Source of the DNA: Tillus elongatus
Lineage: Eukaryota > Arthropoda > Insecta > Coleoptera > Cleridae
Assembly: GCA_964006375.1 (NCBI GenBank)
Contig: OZ023269.1
Location: forward strand, 130,626,809 to 130,690,808
Direction of reading: 5' to 3'
Length of the DNA: 64,000 nt
Part shown: piece after piece, positions 36,251-47,386 of the stretch
Numbering within the stretch: the stretch's first letter is position 1
Layout of the letters: each line of letters opens with the position of its first letter
Made by a program: the position numbers and the translations under genes
The notes under the pieces: model-generated
What the model saw: only the letters and a program-made list of their open reading frames with translations
What the model was told of the DNA's origin: nothing
Databases searched by the model: none

Positions 36251-37128
36251 AAAATTCAAAAGTTGGAAATTTCATAGTTGACAATTTTACCAGAGCCAAG
36301 TTTTAGAATTTAGAATTGAGGAGGGAATCTGAGTAATGTGACATGGCTATTTTATAAGAGGAAACATGTGTTTGGTGTGTAGTAAGTTTATGGACCAGCT
36401 TATATAGAGGTCACTAATTTTTAAACTAGTTCTAAACATTTTGTATTAATGTTGCGTTTGATATTTTTCCATGCCTCTACTGTTAAAGCTTTCACTTTCT
36501 CACGTTCCAGCCCTAATAGCCTGCCTTGTATTTAGAACAATTCATTTAATTATTTACCTAATTAATTAATTCCCTAATTAAGTTGTCATATCGGATAAGT
36601 GAATCTAGGAATTTCCAAAGCCAATCAGATTGAGATAGATAAAAATAAATGTCAGGAGATTCTCTAAAAACGCAAATAACTCAAAAACTAGTAGGGTTAG
36701 ACATAGGAAATGCTAAAAAAATTTATAGCGGAGCAAGCAAGCTATCAGATAGCGAGAATAAATATAGGGTCTCCCATTTGAAAAAAAAAAAAGATTATTG
36801 CGTTTTAAGCCACCCTGTATATGGCTGCCGAAATTAGAATAAATAATATACATTGGAAGAGAATAGATTACTAGTGGAAAGTATCTCAGTAAGATTTAAA
36901 GTTGAATTTGATTCATCCTATATCATACAGGCGATCAATACACGACGATTCAGGCAAAGAAATTGTAATATCTTCGCAAAAACCCTGTATAATGTAATGA
37001 AACTCTATATTGAGATAATGTACGAAGCGAGGAGAAACTTAATTTTGATAAATATATAGGGTGTTCTATTTTTTTAAATGCAAGTTTATGATACCATTCA
37101 CTTATAAAACACGCTGTATTTGCGAAAA
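36251..37128. other. Unassigned; possible MITE remnants
   Basis: CACCCTGTATA-type motifs (about 36813) and TAGGGTGTTCTATTT (about 37058) resemble ends of small mariner-related MITEs common in insects, but no matched pair was delimited. Confidence 0.3.
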
Positions 37129-37129
37129 T

Positions 37130-37260
37130 AATGGTGTTTTCTTTTAAAAAAATTCTTCACTAATGAGGAGATCCCGACTTGAATTTTGTAAAAATTTCTT
37201 CAAATACCGCGAACTAGGCCCCCTAGAACCCATATCCAGGGTCAGTTTCAATTTGTATAT

Positions 37261-37352
<92 letters not shown>

Positions 37353-37560
37353 CACCGATAACTAAAAAATAATGATCCGAATTTGACCAAGCTCCTAGAT
37401 ATATGTCTAAGTCGTTATTTTCCTTGACTTCGTTAAAATATCAGCAAAAAAACCATTGTAAATCAAAATGGTTTTGTGTAAATTGTAAAACCTTGAACAA
37501 TTAACATAAATTATGAAATATACCTGCTAGTAAATAAATGTCGAGCGTAGCTCAGTGGGC
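37130..37560 (-). repeat. TA-hairpin element, reverse, ending in a SINE-1 half head
   Basis: Palindrome remnant at about 37150-37165, conserved block, (TA)n 37264-37350, and the spacer as at 9060-9540 but mostly deleted. Then a SINE-1 A box (GCGTAGCTCAGTGG, 37545-37558) with no B box. Confidence 0.8.
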
Positions 37561-39299
37561 TGTACATCGTAGAATTTTAAAAAAAATGCTGTTGAAACTT
37601 CTCTTAATTTGCAGTTCTAGTGGAACTTGGAACACCTGGAGTGGCCTAGATAGGCTGTGAATCCACAGCGTCCTTATCGGGATCAATACAAGATGAATAT
37701 ATCTCGATTCTTGAAGTGAACTGTGAATCCTCAGCATCCCCACAAAAATAATGCAAGACCATCTAACATACGAGAATTGTCTGAAGGGACGACGGCAGGT
37801 CACGAAAAGCAGAAATAACTCGCATGCGGAGATTTGGACTGAAAAGCGTGATATTTTAAAATATGAAAATTCGCTACAAAACATGAATTAATTAAAACAG
37901 ATAATTTCTCGCCTATGACAATATTTTTGTATACCGAAATCAGCCAAACCAGGTGGGCTCGGACGGAATGCGGAATCGGAATCGGTACGGTTTCTTACGG
38001 TCATGGCCTACTAGCGGAATTACCAATGCTGTATCTACCTCGTGTGGCGTCTGCTTTTATATCATTTTCACAGACTGCAACAATCTCCGCGATGCTTGGA
38101 ATTTGATCACCTTATCACGGCTGGATAAGATAATTCATACGAAATACACATTTAATTAAATATAAATCGCTCTAAAATATTTTGTGGTGAAAATGTTTTA
38201 CCAAAATATTTATATAGTTTGTATTTTGTTATTCTCTATAAAATTAATTATTTAATTAGCAATTGCGCGTTTTGTACAACAGACCAATAGAAAATAATAC
38301 TTCATCACAAAGTGAACTGGAAACTGAAAAACTTTTGTTGTTGTGAGAGAAAGAAGGTCTCTTAATCCAGGTAAAATGAAAACTCAACATTGATTTTAGG
38401 CTTTAGTTATGACCTTGTCATTAATTTTTTTTCTAACAAATATGTAATAATAAATTTATAGGTGCTCCTATAAAAATGGCTTATACGTTTAATTGAGTTG
38501 ATAAATTAAATTTATTAAAGCAAGCAGCCTTGATTATAGACTACAGGTAACTGTAAATATGTACAAGACAGTTTAAGATGCCATAGCGTTGACGCTTTCA
38601 CGTTTACTTTGCTTACTTAACTGGGAAACTTTGGAATCTGTAGAGCTTTTTCTTCTCAATTTACTTTTTCTACTTCGGAAGTTGATATTAAAACTCTTGG
38701 CTTTAATTAAAAGAAAAATAAGATATTGGCAAGTAACTGCTTTACAAAAAAAAATTCAGTCAGCTTCTTCGGCGCTTTTCACATACTTGCTAAAATGCGA
38801 TATGTTTACAGGAAAAAATAGCAATGAGAAAAAGATTTAGCGATTACGATTTTTTCATTATATTTTAAAATTAGAATTTTTTAACAACGGTTTTTGGGTG
38901 ATTGTATGTTGATTGTGCTCTTACGGTAGTAAAACTATTCAATTTCTTACAAAATAAATAACTATAGTATTAATAATGATAATGTTTTATGGTAATCAAA
39001 GTTGCACGACATGTCAGTTCCCAAATCAAAAATCAATATACCAGTAATAAAAAGTTGGTATTTATATTATTGGTATATTTTTTTAAAGTTTTTTATTACA
39101 CCTTGTGAGCTATACATTTTTAACAAAGTAATCAAGTCTTTGATTATTGGGAACTTCCGTCGCATATTTCCTTTTCTGGAAGGAGATATGCAAGTTTCTT
39201 GAAAACTATATCCTGATTCAGTGTCATTTTAAAGCTTCTTAGTTAACAAGGAAAGAGGACACAATTAAACTTAGAAAACTGGAGCACTCGGTGACTGAA
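37561..39299. other. Unassigned stretch
   Basis: Several frames of 60-110 codons overlap on both strands without recognisable motifs; no feature is supported. Confidence 0.4.
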
Positions 39300-39560
39300 T
39301 ATCAGGATGTAAAATTTTATGGTGATATTTTGGCTTCTTGACTAATGGGCCTGTAATTCGATGTTGTCCAGCTTATCACCCTTTTTAAACACAACCGTAA
39401 CATTTTCTCGCAACCAGTCCTGCGGGAGAAATACTTCGCGTAGAAAAGTATAATAGAAATTGGATGACAGAGTTGCGTTGCGCAGAGTTAGAGAAGCCCG
39501 GGTGAAATGCCATCAGGACCCGGTGATGTGTCATTTTCAGTGACTCAAGTTCCTTTAATA
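39300..39560 (-). pseudogene. Non-LTR RT fragment (fingers), antisense
   Basis: The minus strand reads DTSPGPDGISPGLL, then LCATQLCHPISII, and in a shifted frame REVFLPQDWLRENVTVVFKK with GDKLDNIE. This is the SPGPDGIP ... W..A.V.P.FKKGD signature of Jockey-type RTs. Frameshifts are present. It lies head-to-head with a plus-strand RT C-terminus at 39590. Confidence 0.75.
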
Positions 39561-39589
39561 CAGGGATTCTGAGGTTACCACGACTACCC

Positions 39590-39935
39590 TGTCTTCCCTA
39601 GATTCTATTCGGAAAAAAACTGTTTGGCTTTTAGGAGCTTCATCTATCACACTCAATCTCACTTCTTTGGATCACTATAAAAATGGTGGCGAGCTCTCTC
39701 TAATTTATCGATACTTCTATCGACAGTGCTCTTTATAAATTCCTTTGCTAGTACCTCTGCTTGCGACCTTTAAACGGCCAACCTGTTCTAGTCGAAAAGC
39801 ACACGTTTTTGGTGTCAAATTTTCCACTTGTCACACGGTTCGTTACGAATACCTGTCCTTTTGTAGAGTATCTGCGCTTTGGAATAGGCCCTCCCGCAGA
39901 CATATTCTCGAAAACATATATTTTTTAATTACTCA
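39590..39935 (+). pseudogene. Non-LTR RT C-terminal fragment
   Basis: The frame reads LDSIRKKTVWLLGASSITLN, LTSLDHYKNGGELSLIYRYF, then FKRPTCSSRKAHVFGV and YLSFCRVSALWNRPSRRHIL. It is laid out as in the family A tail (QKRVIRL...L..L..RR.V..L..FY.Y..G.CS ... R.F.PR...LWN.LP). It is a different, more diverged family, in opposite orientation to the adjacent RT fragment. Confidence 0.7.
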
Positions 39936-40999
39936 AGAACCAAGTAAACACCCATCTTGTGACACAAAAGTCAAGTTCATGATGTCTTAGACACATAGGC
40001 TTTGCCTTTCATGAACTGTATCATTAAAAAAATTAACTGTATCTACATTATCCACGAAAGTACAAAAATAAAGTATTTTCTGACCGCAACAACTCCAATG
40101 TATTTAACATGTTCGTGAACCATTACATATTCGTGTGCATCCCGTTTATCACCACATTTTTCCGGAGGTCTACAGACCTAACGTCTGTATTATTTTCAGT
40201 TATAGGATCAACTGTTAAATTTTTACTCAATCGTTAAAACCTGTAGTAAACTGAGTTGAATATAGTTTACTCACCACAAACTTACAATTTAAAATTAACA
40301 ACCCTTATGTATCTGATGCAAGCAAGTATTCGTTTAGATGGATAGCAAATCAGCATTTACTATAGCTTATTTTTACGCCTATACCTGATACTTGTAGTTC
40401 CGAAACTTCGCCGGAATATAAGGTTTGCTACAAGAATATTTTTTAGATACCCCAGGTAGTTTGAGGGACAGTAATGGAAACTGAAGCTTCCTATGCGGTC
40501 GTTATCAGGAGTTAGTCGACCGCGAGGGGGACAGCGCAGTCCAGAGAAAGTAGCGGGAAATACAGAGCGGTGTTTGAAGGTTAGAACCTCAGGGAGAACG
40601 CAAGAGGAATAGGGAGTGAATGCGATATTCAGGTTCAGGTCCGGACATCACCATTAGCATTCCTGTCACACATCGGCACAATCGTAAATCGTTTGCTTCT
40701 ACAGGCCTTTGGTAAAGGCTTCTCTCTGCCTTTGTCTCTATGTTTTAGTCACGTTAATTGTCTTCTAAATAGCTCATCAGTGTATTTCTCCTACTCCAAT
40801 TATCGTTATTACTAAATGGTTACGGTTTCACCAGGTTTTTTAATGTGCTCACAGTCGGGAATAGATAAATGTTTAGTCTTTCTATTTTGCAATTAAAACT
40901 GCCAGCAGATAAATTCTTCGTGACAGCTAAATCCAAATAAAATATTCACTTTAATTGATGTAAATGTAGTTACGCATATCCCGGTGCAGTCAGATGTAG
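39936..40999. other. Unassigned; GC-richer patch at 40480-40720
   Basis: 40480-40720 is clearly less AT-rich than its surroundings (GTCGACCGCGAGGGGGACAG) and could be a retroelement 5' UTR, but no motif supports this. Confidence 0.35.
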
Positions 41000-41270
41000 A
41001 TAGTGACCAAAATCTGGTAGTTTAAGGGGCAAAAATAGAGGAAATGCAAGAAGGAAATGGAATGTGTACAAATTAAAAGACGCAGAGGAACTGGAGAAGT
41101 AAGTTAAAGTACAATGATGTAACTTGAACAAATCTAATTATTCACGAACCTTGGAGGTGTTATCACGGACGATGATAAATGTGGGAAAGATTAGAGAATG
41201 GGGACTGCGATGGCAAAGCAAGCATTCGATAGACAAAGTACCAAAAACTACATTTTAGCATACATAGTTT
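41000..41270 (+). pseudogene. EN-RT LINE, left half, split by an insertion
   Basis: Frames read DVDSDQNLVV, the catalytic SDH-N motif region of the apurinic-type endonuclease, with His changed to Gln. RRKWNVYKLKDAEELEK follows, then after a large internal deletion NLGGVITDDDKCGKD and RMGTAMAKQAFDRQS, which belong to the post-RT region (YLG..IT.DG.C..EI..RI..A..AF). The protein resumes at 41432 after a Penelope-like insert. Confidence 0.75.
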
Positions 41271-41274
41271 AGGT

Positions 41275-41432
41275 ATATAACTAGGATAAGCTTGCACATG
41301 CAGTTAGTTTAGCGACAGCTGTTGATGAAGACAACTTCGTTGTCGAAATACGTATCTAACATATCTATGTGTTATTATTTTGTGTTTTTTGGCGATTATG
41401 CTTTTTGTTTCAAACAAAGTACTATTCTCACT
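41275..41432 (+). mobile_element. Penelope-like repeat inserted in an EN-RT LINE
   Basis: Matches 2340-2500 across AGCGACAGCT, the ribozyme-like core and the downstream TTTTGTGTTTTTTGG tract. The LINE protein is interrupted between NYILAYIV and LNLNIRKKIIKS. Confidence 0.6.
41322..41356 (+). ncRNA. Hammerhead-ribozyme-like core
   Basis: TTGATGA (41322), helix II GACAAC/GTTGTC perfect with a TTC loop, GAAA (41345-41348), TACGTATC. The first core base is T rather than C. Confidence 0.5.
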
Positions 41433-41900
41433 AATAAACATTTAAATTTGAACATAAGAAAAAAATCATAAAGTCCTACTATTGAGTATGGTAGGGTATG
41501 GGGCTGAAACCTGGACTATGACTAAACAGCACATGGAGAGAATAGAAGCGTTTGAAATGTGGACATGAAGAAAAATGACAAAGACACAGCACACTGATAG
41601 AAAGACAAATAAAAGTGTGTTAAAGGAGGTGACAGGAGAAAGATGCCTTCTGAAAGAAACTGAAAGGAGCAAAGCCGAATTTATTTGTCATATTCTGAGA
41701 CACGCTGGCTTTTTGACAACATTATTTGAAAGACAAGTACCTGGACAAAAGGGAAGTGGTAGACCGAGGGGGAAACTTCTGGAGAACCTGGCAAAACTGA
41801 TGAATTGTGGGAGTTATAATGAAATGAATAGAGCTGCTTGAGATAGAGAGTCAAAGTTGCAACGACAAGGCGACATTGCACTTACCTTGTGATGATGAAA
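41432..41900 (+). pseudogene. EN-RT LINE, C-terminal half
   Basis: The frame reads LNLNIRKKIIKS, then SMVGYGAETWTMTKQHMERI and EAFEMWT, a stop, FICHILRHAGFLTTLFERQV and GQKGSGRPRGKLLENLAKLM. This is the well-known insect EN-RT C-terminus (YGAETWT....IEAFEMW.WR...I.....G...GRGRPR). One in-frame TGA at about 41566 and one frameshift near 41480. The short copy at 45640 shares the GRPRG segment. Confidence 0.85.
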
Positions 41901-42289
41901 TATAAATCAGAAAATTCTACCATACTCTTTGTTTAACGATGTTCTGACAGACCCACAAACTTAAGAAAATATAAATCAAAAGGTTTTTATTAAAATCAAA
42001 ATAAACTTCCATATGTCGGCCTAGTTTAATATGGCACGACGTATGATATCTGATCTTTTTTTTTCGTGCTTGTTTTTTCTTAGATAATTTTATTTAACTC
42101 TTATAATTTACAAGATAAGTTTTATTTCTTGTTTTCCAGTCTTCTTCATGAGTTTTATGTCTTGTAATTTTATCTACACCCATCTTTTTTTATCTGACTC
42201 ATGCAAGAATTTGTAATGATGTGTCTACTGCGTGAATAATAATAATTATTACACGGACAAGAAAAACAAATAAAATCTGTTGGAAGAAG
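41901..42289. other. Unassigned AT-rich DNA
   Basis: Nothing recognised. Confidence 0.4.
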
Positions 42290-42440
42290 TAAGAGAAGAA
42301 AAATATATACCTTTTAATTTTTCATCCTCTGATGACGGTAACTTTGTTAATGAAACAATCGCCAGGTCTATAATATATATTTTGTGGTGATTGGGGTTCT
42401 CCAAGTGTGCTTATAACTGCTCATTACAGGTTCAAACCTT
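42290..42440 (+). mobile_element. Penelope-like repeat, hammerhead family 1
   Basis: Shares a ribozyme-like core, TTGTGGTGATTGGGGTTCTC and CAAGTGTGCTTATA with copies at 52560, 53440 (minus), 53745 and 56360 (minus). Confidence 0.55.
42329..42361 (+). ncRNA. Hammerhead-ribozyme-like core
   Basis: CTGATGA (42329-42335), helix II GGTAAC/GTTAAT (weak outer pairs), GAAA (42352-42355), CAATCG. Confidence 0.45.
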
Positions 42441-42599
42441 CACCCAGTAGACAATTATTTACTAGAAGGAAGGCACCATTTGTGCAACATACTCTGATAT
42501 ACAATAATTTTGTAGCAACAGGAAAAGCAATAGGAAAAGCTTTTGGAAAACATACGACCATATTAAAAATTTTGGTACAGAGTTTGGTTTTTAGAATAT

Positions 42600-42793
42600 A
42601 AACCAGCTTGCCAAATTTGGTTGCCATAGATTTGTTATGATATGATATGAATTTTTCCCAAAAGAAAACCTAAAATTTTCCCGGAAAAACTGGTCCGATT
42701 TTCCTGGCTAACGAAATTAGCTAAGCCACTTGCAAAAAGAATTTACTCACCAAATTTTACAAAAATCGGCCTGTTATTTATTGAGTTATCGAT

Positions 42794-42861
<68 letters not shown>

Positions 42862-42862
42862 A
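42600..42862 (+). repeat. TA-hairpin element, left part, split by a mariner
   Basis: Spacer (TTTTCCTGGCTAACG), GAGTTATCGATGTGATA, (TA)n 42798-42860. The rest resumes at 44071. Confidence 0.8.
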
Positions 42863-44070
42863 GGGCGGGTTAATAAGTCCATGACTTCTTGAATTTCCCG
42901 CCTCTTCACAGGAAGGGCAACACTGCTCCTGTCAACAAGCATATGCCAGTTGACTCCTGTCAAATCTTGAACAAGCTGCGTCATTTAGTTTGTGTTAGAT
43001 AGCCTCAAACATTATTTTTTGAGGAAAAAACCCTCACTCAAACCAAGGCTAAGCTTGATAAATACTATAGAGACTCTTCACCATCAATTTCCATGGTAAA
43101 AAAAGTGGTTTACTGAATTTTGTTGCAGCCGTACAAGCACAAATGACGCAGAACGTTCTAGACGCCAAGTTGAGGTGGCTACACCCGAAACAATTGAAAA
43201 AATTCACGATATAGTGTTGGCCGATCTGAGATTAAATGGGCGGAAGACTGTGGAAGCCATAGGCATATCACATGGCTCAGTGGTTTTGTTTTTGCATGAT
43301 CACTTGGGTATGAGAAAGCTATCTGCAAGATGGATGCCGCAATTGCTCACAATCGACCACAAACGCAATCGTGTGACAACTTCGAAGAAGTGTTTGGCGT
43401 TGTTCAATCGCAATAGGAACGAGTTTTTGCGCCGTTTCGTAACCGCGGACAAAACATGGATTTACCACAACACACCAGAGACCAAGCAGCACTCAAAACA
43501 GTGGGTTTCTCCGTACGAATCGGCGCCGAAAAAGGCCAAGGTGGGTTTGTCAGCCAATAAAGTCATGGCTTCCGTTTTTTGGGATGGATGCGGTATAATC
43601 CACATTTATTACCTTCTAAAGGGAAGAACAATCAATGGCGAATATTATACCAACTTATTGGACCGATTCAATGACGATTTGAAGAAAAAACGACCGCATT
43701 TGGCCAAGAAAAAAGTTATTTTCCACAAGACACTGCAAGGGTGCACGCATGTGTAGTCTCCATCGCGAAATTGCATTAGTTGGGCTACGAGTTGTTCCTC
43801 ATCCGCCCTATTCTCAGGATATAGCCCCGAGTGACTATTTCTGGTTTCCAAACTTAAATAAATGGCTCGGCGGAAAGATATTTGACTCCAATGATGAAAT
43901 CATCTCACAAACAAATACCTATTGTGAGGACCTCACCAAATCTTATTTTTTGGAAGGGATAAAAATAAATATTGGACGAAGTGTATAAAGCTCAAAGGAG
44001 ACTATGTTGAGAAATAAAATGATGTTTTGTCAAAAAACTTGTGTTTCATTCAAAAAGTCACGGACATATA
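42863..44070 (+). mobile_element. mariner element inserted in a TA array
   Basis: Imperfect inverted ends: TAATAAGTCCATGACTTCTT (42871) against TATATGTCCGTGACTTTTTG read from the right end (about 44069). Mariners insert at TA, and this one sits within the TA array of a TA-hairpin element. Confidence 0.8.
43015..43990 (+). pseudogene. mariner transposase pseudogene (DD34D type)
   Basis: N-terminal remnants appear from about 43020 (EKTLTQTKAKLDKYYRDSS, SMVKKWFTEF, a helix-turn-helix). The main frame 43175-43756 contains the second DNA-binding region (IGISHGSVVLFLHDHLGMRK), first catalytic Asp in TADKTWIYH, ETKQHSKQWVSP and MASVFWDGCGIIHIYYL. A frameshift near 43725 leads to a second-Asp region reading QDTARVHACVV. 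Another shift leads to PPYSQDIAPSDYFWFPNL with the third Asp, NKWLGGKIFDSNDE and YFLEGIK. Length and motifs match mariner; at least three frameshifts inactivate it. ATG is not preserved at the true start. Confidence 0.9.
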
Positions 44071-44205
44071 ACATATAAAAATTAAAACTGACCCCGGATA
44101 TGTGCTCTAGGGAGCCTAATTCGCGCTCATTTGAAGAAATTTTTCCAAAATTCAAAAGTCGAGATCTCCTCATTTGTGAATTTTTCAAGAAAAGTCACTA
44201 AAAAG
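44071..44205 (+). repeat. TA-hairpin element, right part after the mariner
   Basis: ACTGACCCCGGATATG, GAGATCTCCTCATTTGTGAA, terminal palindrome to about 44203. Confidence 0.8.
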
Positions 44206-45012
44206 GACTGCTAGGAAGTAGAGATACATAGTTAGCTAAACATCGTCCTAAGAGTTTGATGATGAGGTGGTCCTTTTCTTGATAAATGCATTCTTTCCGC
44301 CCTGTTAATTTCAAAGTTATAGGCCTAAATATGATATTTTTAAGAAATTAATCTAGAATATAACACATTGTTAAATAAGGCAGAGACATTCTTTTTGATG
44401 AAAACCTTATGTCACAAGAATGCACACAACTACCGAATTTAAGCTTTTAATGTAACCCCTGTATAGTATAGTAGTCTCGCCACCATCCCGCAGTCGTTCC
44501 TTTCGAATGCTTCACTGAAAAAGTCAGCTTTCTTTCTCACGTCACGTGCATTCCCAAAAATGTTACGATGTTTTAGGAATGCCAGAACGTGTACATAAAA
44601 AGGGGGCTCTAAATTTATGAACGCGTGCTTTAAGAAAAACAAACGAAATTCCTTGTTTGTTGTGATGCAGGAGGAGAATCTAGAACAGATTATACGAGAT
44701 TATCCAAATGGAATCATGGGAAGAAAAGCTGTCTTTGAATTACTGACAAAACAACTAAGATGCAGATAGAAAGAATGGGGTAGGGAAGATTTGCATAATG
44801 TTAATATGAATGCATTTTTGTATAATCTGGCTTCCTTAGTTAAAATTGTTAGATACAGTGTATTTCTAAGAACTTTACCTACTTAAATAAGCGTAATTAG
44901 AAACATAAAAATTTGTATGTATTCTAAGTGAATATTAATAAAGGTTTCAAATTATTGAACACAAATTTTAATATACACGAAAAAACAACCAACCAAATAT
45001 ACCAATGATAGC
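44206..45012. other. Unassigned AT-rich DNA
   Basis: No supported feature. Confidence 0.4.
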
Positions 45013-45650
45013 GAAAAAAGTCTGGACGCAGCAAGTGGGTTATGGAAGTAAATTTTCTTTAAAAAAAATTAATAGCAAATATGTCTCTTTAATTCAAGCA
45101 GGCATCAATTTGGCCACCGGTATAACCTATATAGGAAAAAATCTTTTTCGAATTTAAAAGTCGCAGTCTCCTCATTAACGAATTTTTTCTACGAAAATTA
45201 GCTAAAAATTATAGAGCGCTAAACCGTAAACTTAACTAAAACTACTAACTAAGCATCAGAGAAAGGGTCTATTTTAAATGATTTTTCTGAAAATATTTTA
45301 GTAAAATGAAGGGCAATGATGGTGGAAGCTGAAACAGAACTAAGATATAATTTTTTTTCCGAAAGAAAACACAAAATTTTCCGAGGAAACCTGGGTCAAT
45401 TTTCCTGGCTAACGAACTTATCCAAGCAATTTACAAAAGGAAGGTACTCACCAAATTTTATCAAAATCGGCCTATTACTTTTGAGTTATCGATATATGGA
45501 TATATATACATATAAACATATAAAAATTGAAACTGACCCCGGATATGGGTTTTAGAGGTCATAGTTTGCGCTCATTTGAAGACATTTTTTCAAAATTTAA
45601 AAGTAGGGATCTCCCCATTGGTGAGTTTTTTAAAAGAAAATTCACTAAAA
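45013..45650 (+). repeat. TA-hairpin element, forward, internally deleted long form
   Basis: CTGGACGCAGCAAGTGGGTT at about 45023, second block 45145-45210, spacer TTTTCCTGGCTAACGAAC, a tiny TA array (45491-45515), conserved block, and palindrome to about 45648. A near-complete copy with a minimal array. Confidence 0.8.
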
Positions 45651-45830
45651 AGGGAAGAGCTAGACCAAGGGGAAGCTTCTGGAAACTGTCACCATTGATA
45701 AAATGTCGAAGTTATAAAGAAACGAAGAAACCTGCCGGAGATAGAAATCATGGTGGCGACTACAAGGCGACATGGCTCTATTATATTGTGATGGTGATTA
45801 TAGTAATTGTATTTTATTCAATGAGTTAGA
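45640..45830 (+). pseudogene. EN-RT LINE C-terminal scrap
   Basis: The frame reads KGRARPRGSFWKLSPLIKCR, SYKETKKPAGDRN, then KATWLYYIV. It corresponds to the last ~60 codons of the EN-RT family at 41432-41900 (GSGRPRGKLLENLAKLMNCG, SYNEMNRAA). It directly follows a TA-hairpin terminal palindrome, so that element probably inserted into the LINE. Confidence 0.65.
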
Positions 45831-46263
45831 CACTGAATAATAGTAAAAAAATACTGTTTACAACTTCAACTATACAATGATATTATTGGGCATACCCCAT
45901 GGCTATATTCTGGTGCCTATTGTATTTCTTATGTTGACTGACAGCTTGTGCTTTTACCTAGAATTTCCAAAGTGTTCTTCGGAGATAAATGTTAGGTTAG
46001 TGAGGGATTTTAGGATCTCAAATCACAATTCAATACCTAAAAATGACGTCGATTAAAATAACCCCTCCAAACATTTCAAAAAGCAGTACTATGTTCTTAC
46101 ATGAAAAAAGTCACAAAATTCAATCGTTATCTCAGTTTTACCAAAAGTGGTTTTGCTTTTAAAGTTAAATCATTCTTTAGATAATTCCGTGGCTTAGTAT
46201 AAGAAGAAAGTGAAATTCGTGTGGGAACTTACAAGCTCTTGTAACTTTACATCACTTGTGAAA
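45831..46263. other. Unassigned DNA
   Basis: Nothing recognised before the SINE target duplication. Confidence 0.4.
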
Positions 46264-46641
46264 TTCAGAGTTAGATGTGTGTGTTTCCTTTCTTTAACTT
46301 CGGCCTATTTCCGCGACTATGGCCAATCACCGACGCCAGGGAGCAGTTTCACCCCACTATCCTGGAAATTTTGCCAAACCCCAGCCTTTCTGCAAGGAGG
46401 GTAGGGATTTTTTACGTGCCCAACATCGCATGGACACGAAATCGACAGCTTTACGCCCCTTCCGAAGGGCGGAACGTGCAGACATTCAACTTGCTCAAAT
46501 AAAATGCCAGAACCTCGGTTGATGTTACTGTTACAGTTACTGAAAAAGTGAAAGGATAACCCTGGGATCGAACCCAGAACCCTTAGGTTCAGAGGCACAC
46601 GTTCTTACCCCTGAACCACCGAGGTTCTTTCAGAGTTAGAT
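46264..46641 (-). mobile_element. SINE-2, full length, with target duplication
   Basis: TTCAGAGTTAGAT at 46264-46276 and 46629-46641 flanks a 352 bp insert. Minus strand: A box TGGTTCAGGGGTAAG (46604-46618), B box GGGTTCGATCCC (46564-46575), tRNA-related head about 70 bp, then a ~250 bp body and a tail of AAAG/AAAC/CA type at 46277-46300. Clear evidence for target-primed retrotransposition by a LINE partner. Confidence 0.9.
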
Positions 46642-46945
46642 AAATTACATGTTATAATTAGAGTGGAACTTTAAAGTTTTCAGTCACTACAAAAGCGTCG
46701 TTGGAGTGCCTATACCAGGGATGCTTATAATGTTTTTAATGGGCACATTAACTGCAACAAAATTTTGAAGCAGTTAAGTTTGTGAGTGCCTGCTTATGGG
46801 ACACGAGCTTAAAACTTATTGGTTCAGCGTGCTGTGCATGGTTTTCCTCTCCTGTAAATGAACTTTTAAATGCTGTAAATGCCCGTAGATGTCATGTTCT
46901 AATAAAAAATGATTAAATGTAGAACGTGTATGCACTGTTTTTTGT
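46642..46945. other. Unassigned DNA between two SINEs
   Basis: Possible coding-like text but no recognisable motif. Confidence 0.4.
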
Positions 46946-47179
46946 GACATTATGGGTAAAAGGTAAAGGTAAGATGCTTACTGGCAATTAGGCCATTGCT
47001 GACCCTTTTTGGTCATCTAAACTAACCTACCCTCCACCTTAAGCTCGATCTCAACGACAGCAGTGATTTGAAAATTCATCCGCTGCCGGTGAGTCTCGAA
47101 CCGTCGTCCCCGAGTCCGAATTGGAAAGTCTGAATCGACTTTCCCACACGGTCACGGAGGCCCTAAGACATTATGGGTA
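46946..47179 (-). mobile_element. SINE-4 with target duplication
   Basis: GACATTATGGGTA at 46946-46958 and 47167-47179 flanks 208 bp. Minus strand: A-box-like GTGACCGTGTGGG near 47142-47154, B box GGTTCGAGACTC near 47091-47102, and tail TTACCTTTACCTTTTA-type at the left. Different family from SINE-1 and SINE-2. Confidence 0.85.
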
Positions 47180-47386
47180 CTCATCTCGTTTACGTGAACT
47201 TTTGGCAAATGCTAGTTTGAGAGGTGAAGTGAATGAAATTACAAATTAAGAAAGACTGTTCTGCAAACCCGAAAAATAAATAATGAGATACAAAGAAGAG
47301 AGAATGCAAGTAGACGTTTTAAGGATATATAACCATTGCAAATAAAAGTGGGCACATATTTAAAGTCGCTATAAAGAACAGGGTTC
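47180..47386. other. Unassigned DNA
   Basis: Short stretch, nothing recognised. Confidence 0.4.

Noticed and set aside
38589..38840. 83-codon leucine-rich ORF as a membrane protein gene
   Set aside because: AT-rich DNA often yields Leu/Phe/Lys-rich frames; no conserved motif or context supports it.
43645..43851. Minus-strand ORF inside the mariner transposase
   Set aside because: It is the antisense shadow of the conserved mariner catalytic region.
46540..46626. Genuine tRNA gene on the minus strand
   Set aside because: Good A/B boxes, but a repeated copy at 61258-61615 with the same body and flanking target duplications shows it is a SINE.
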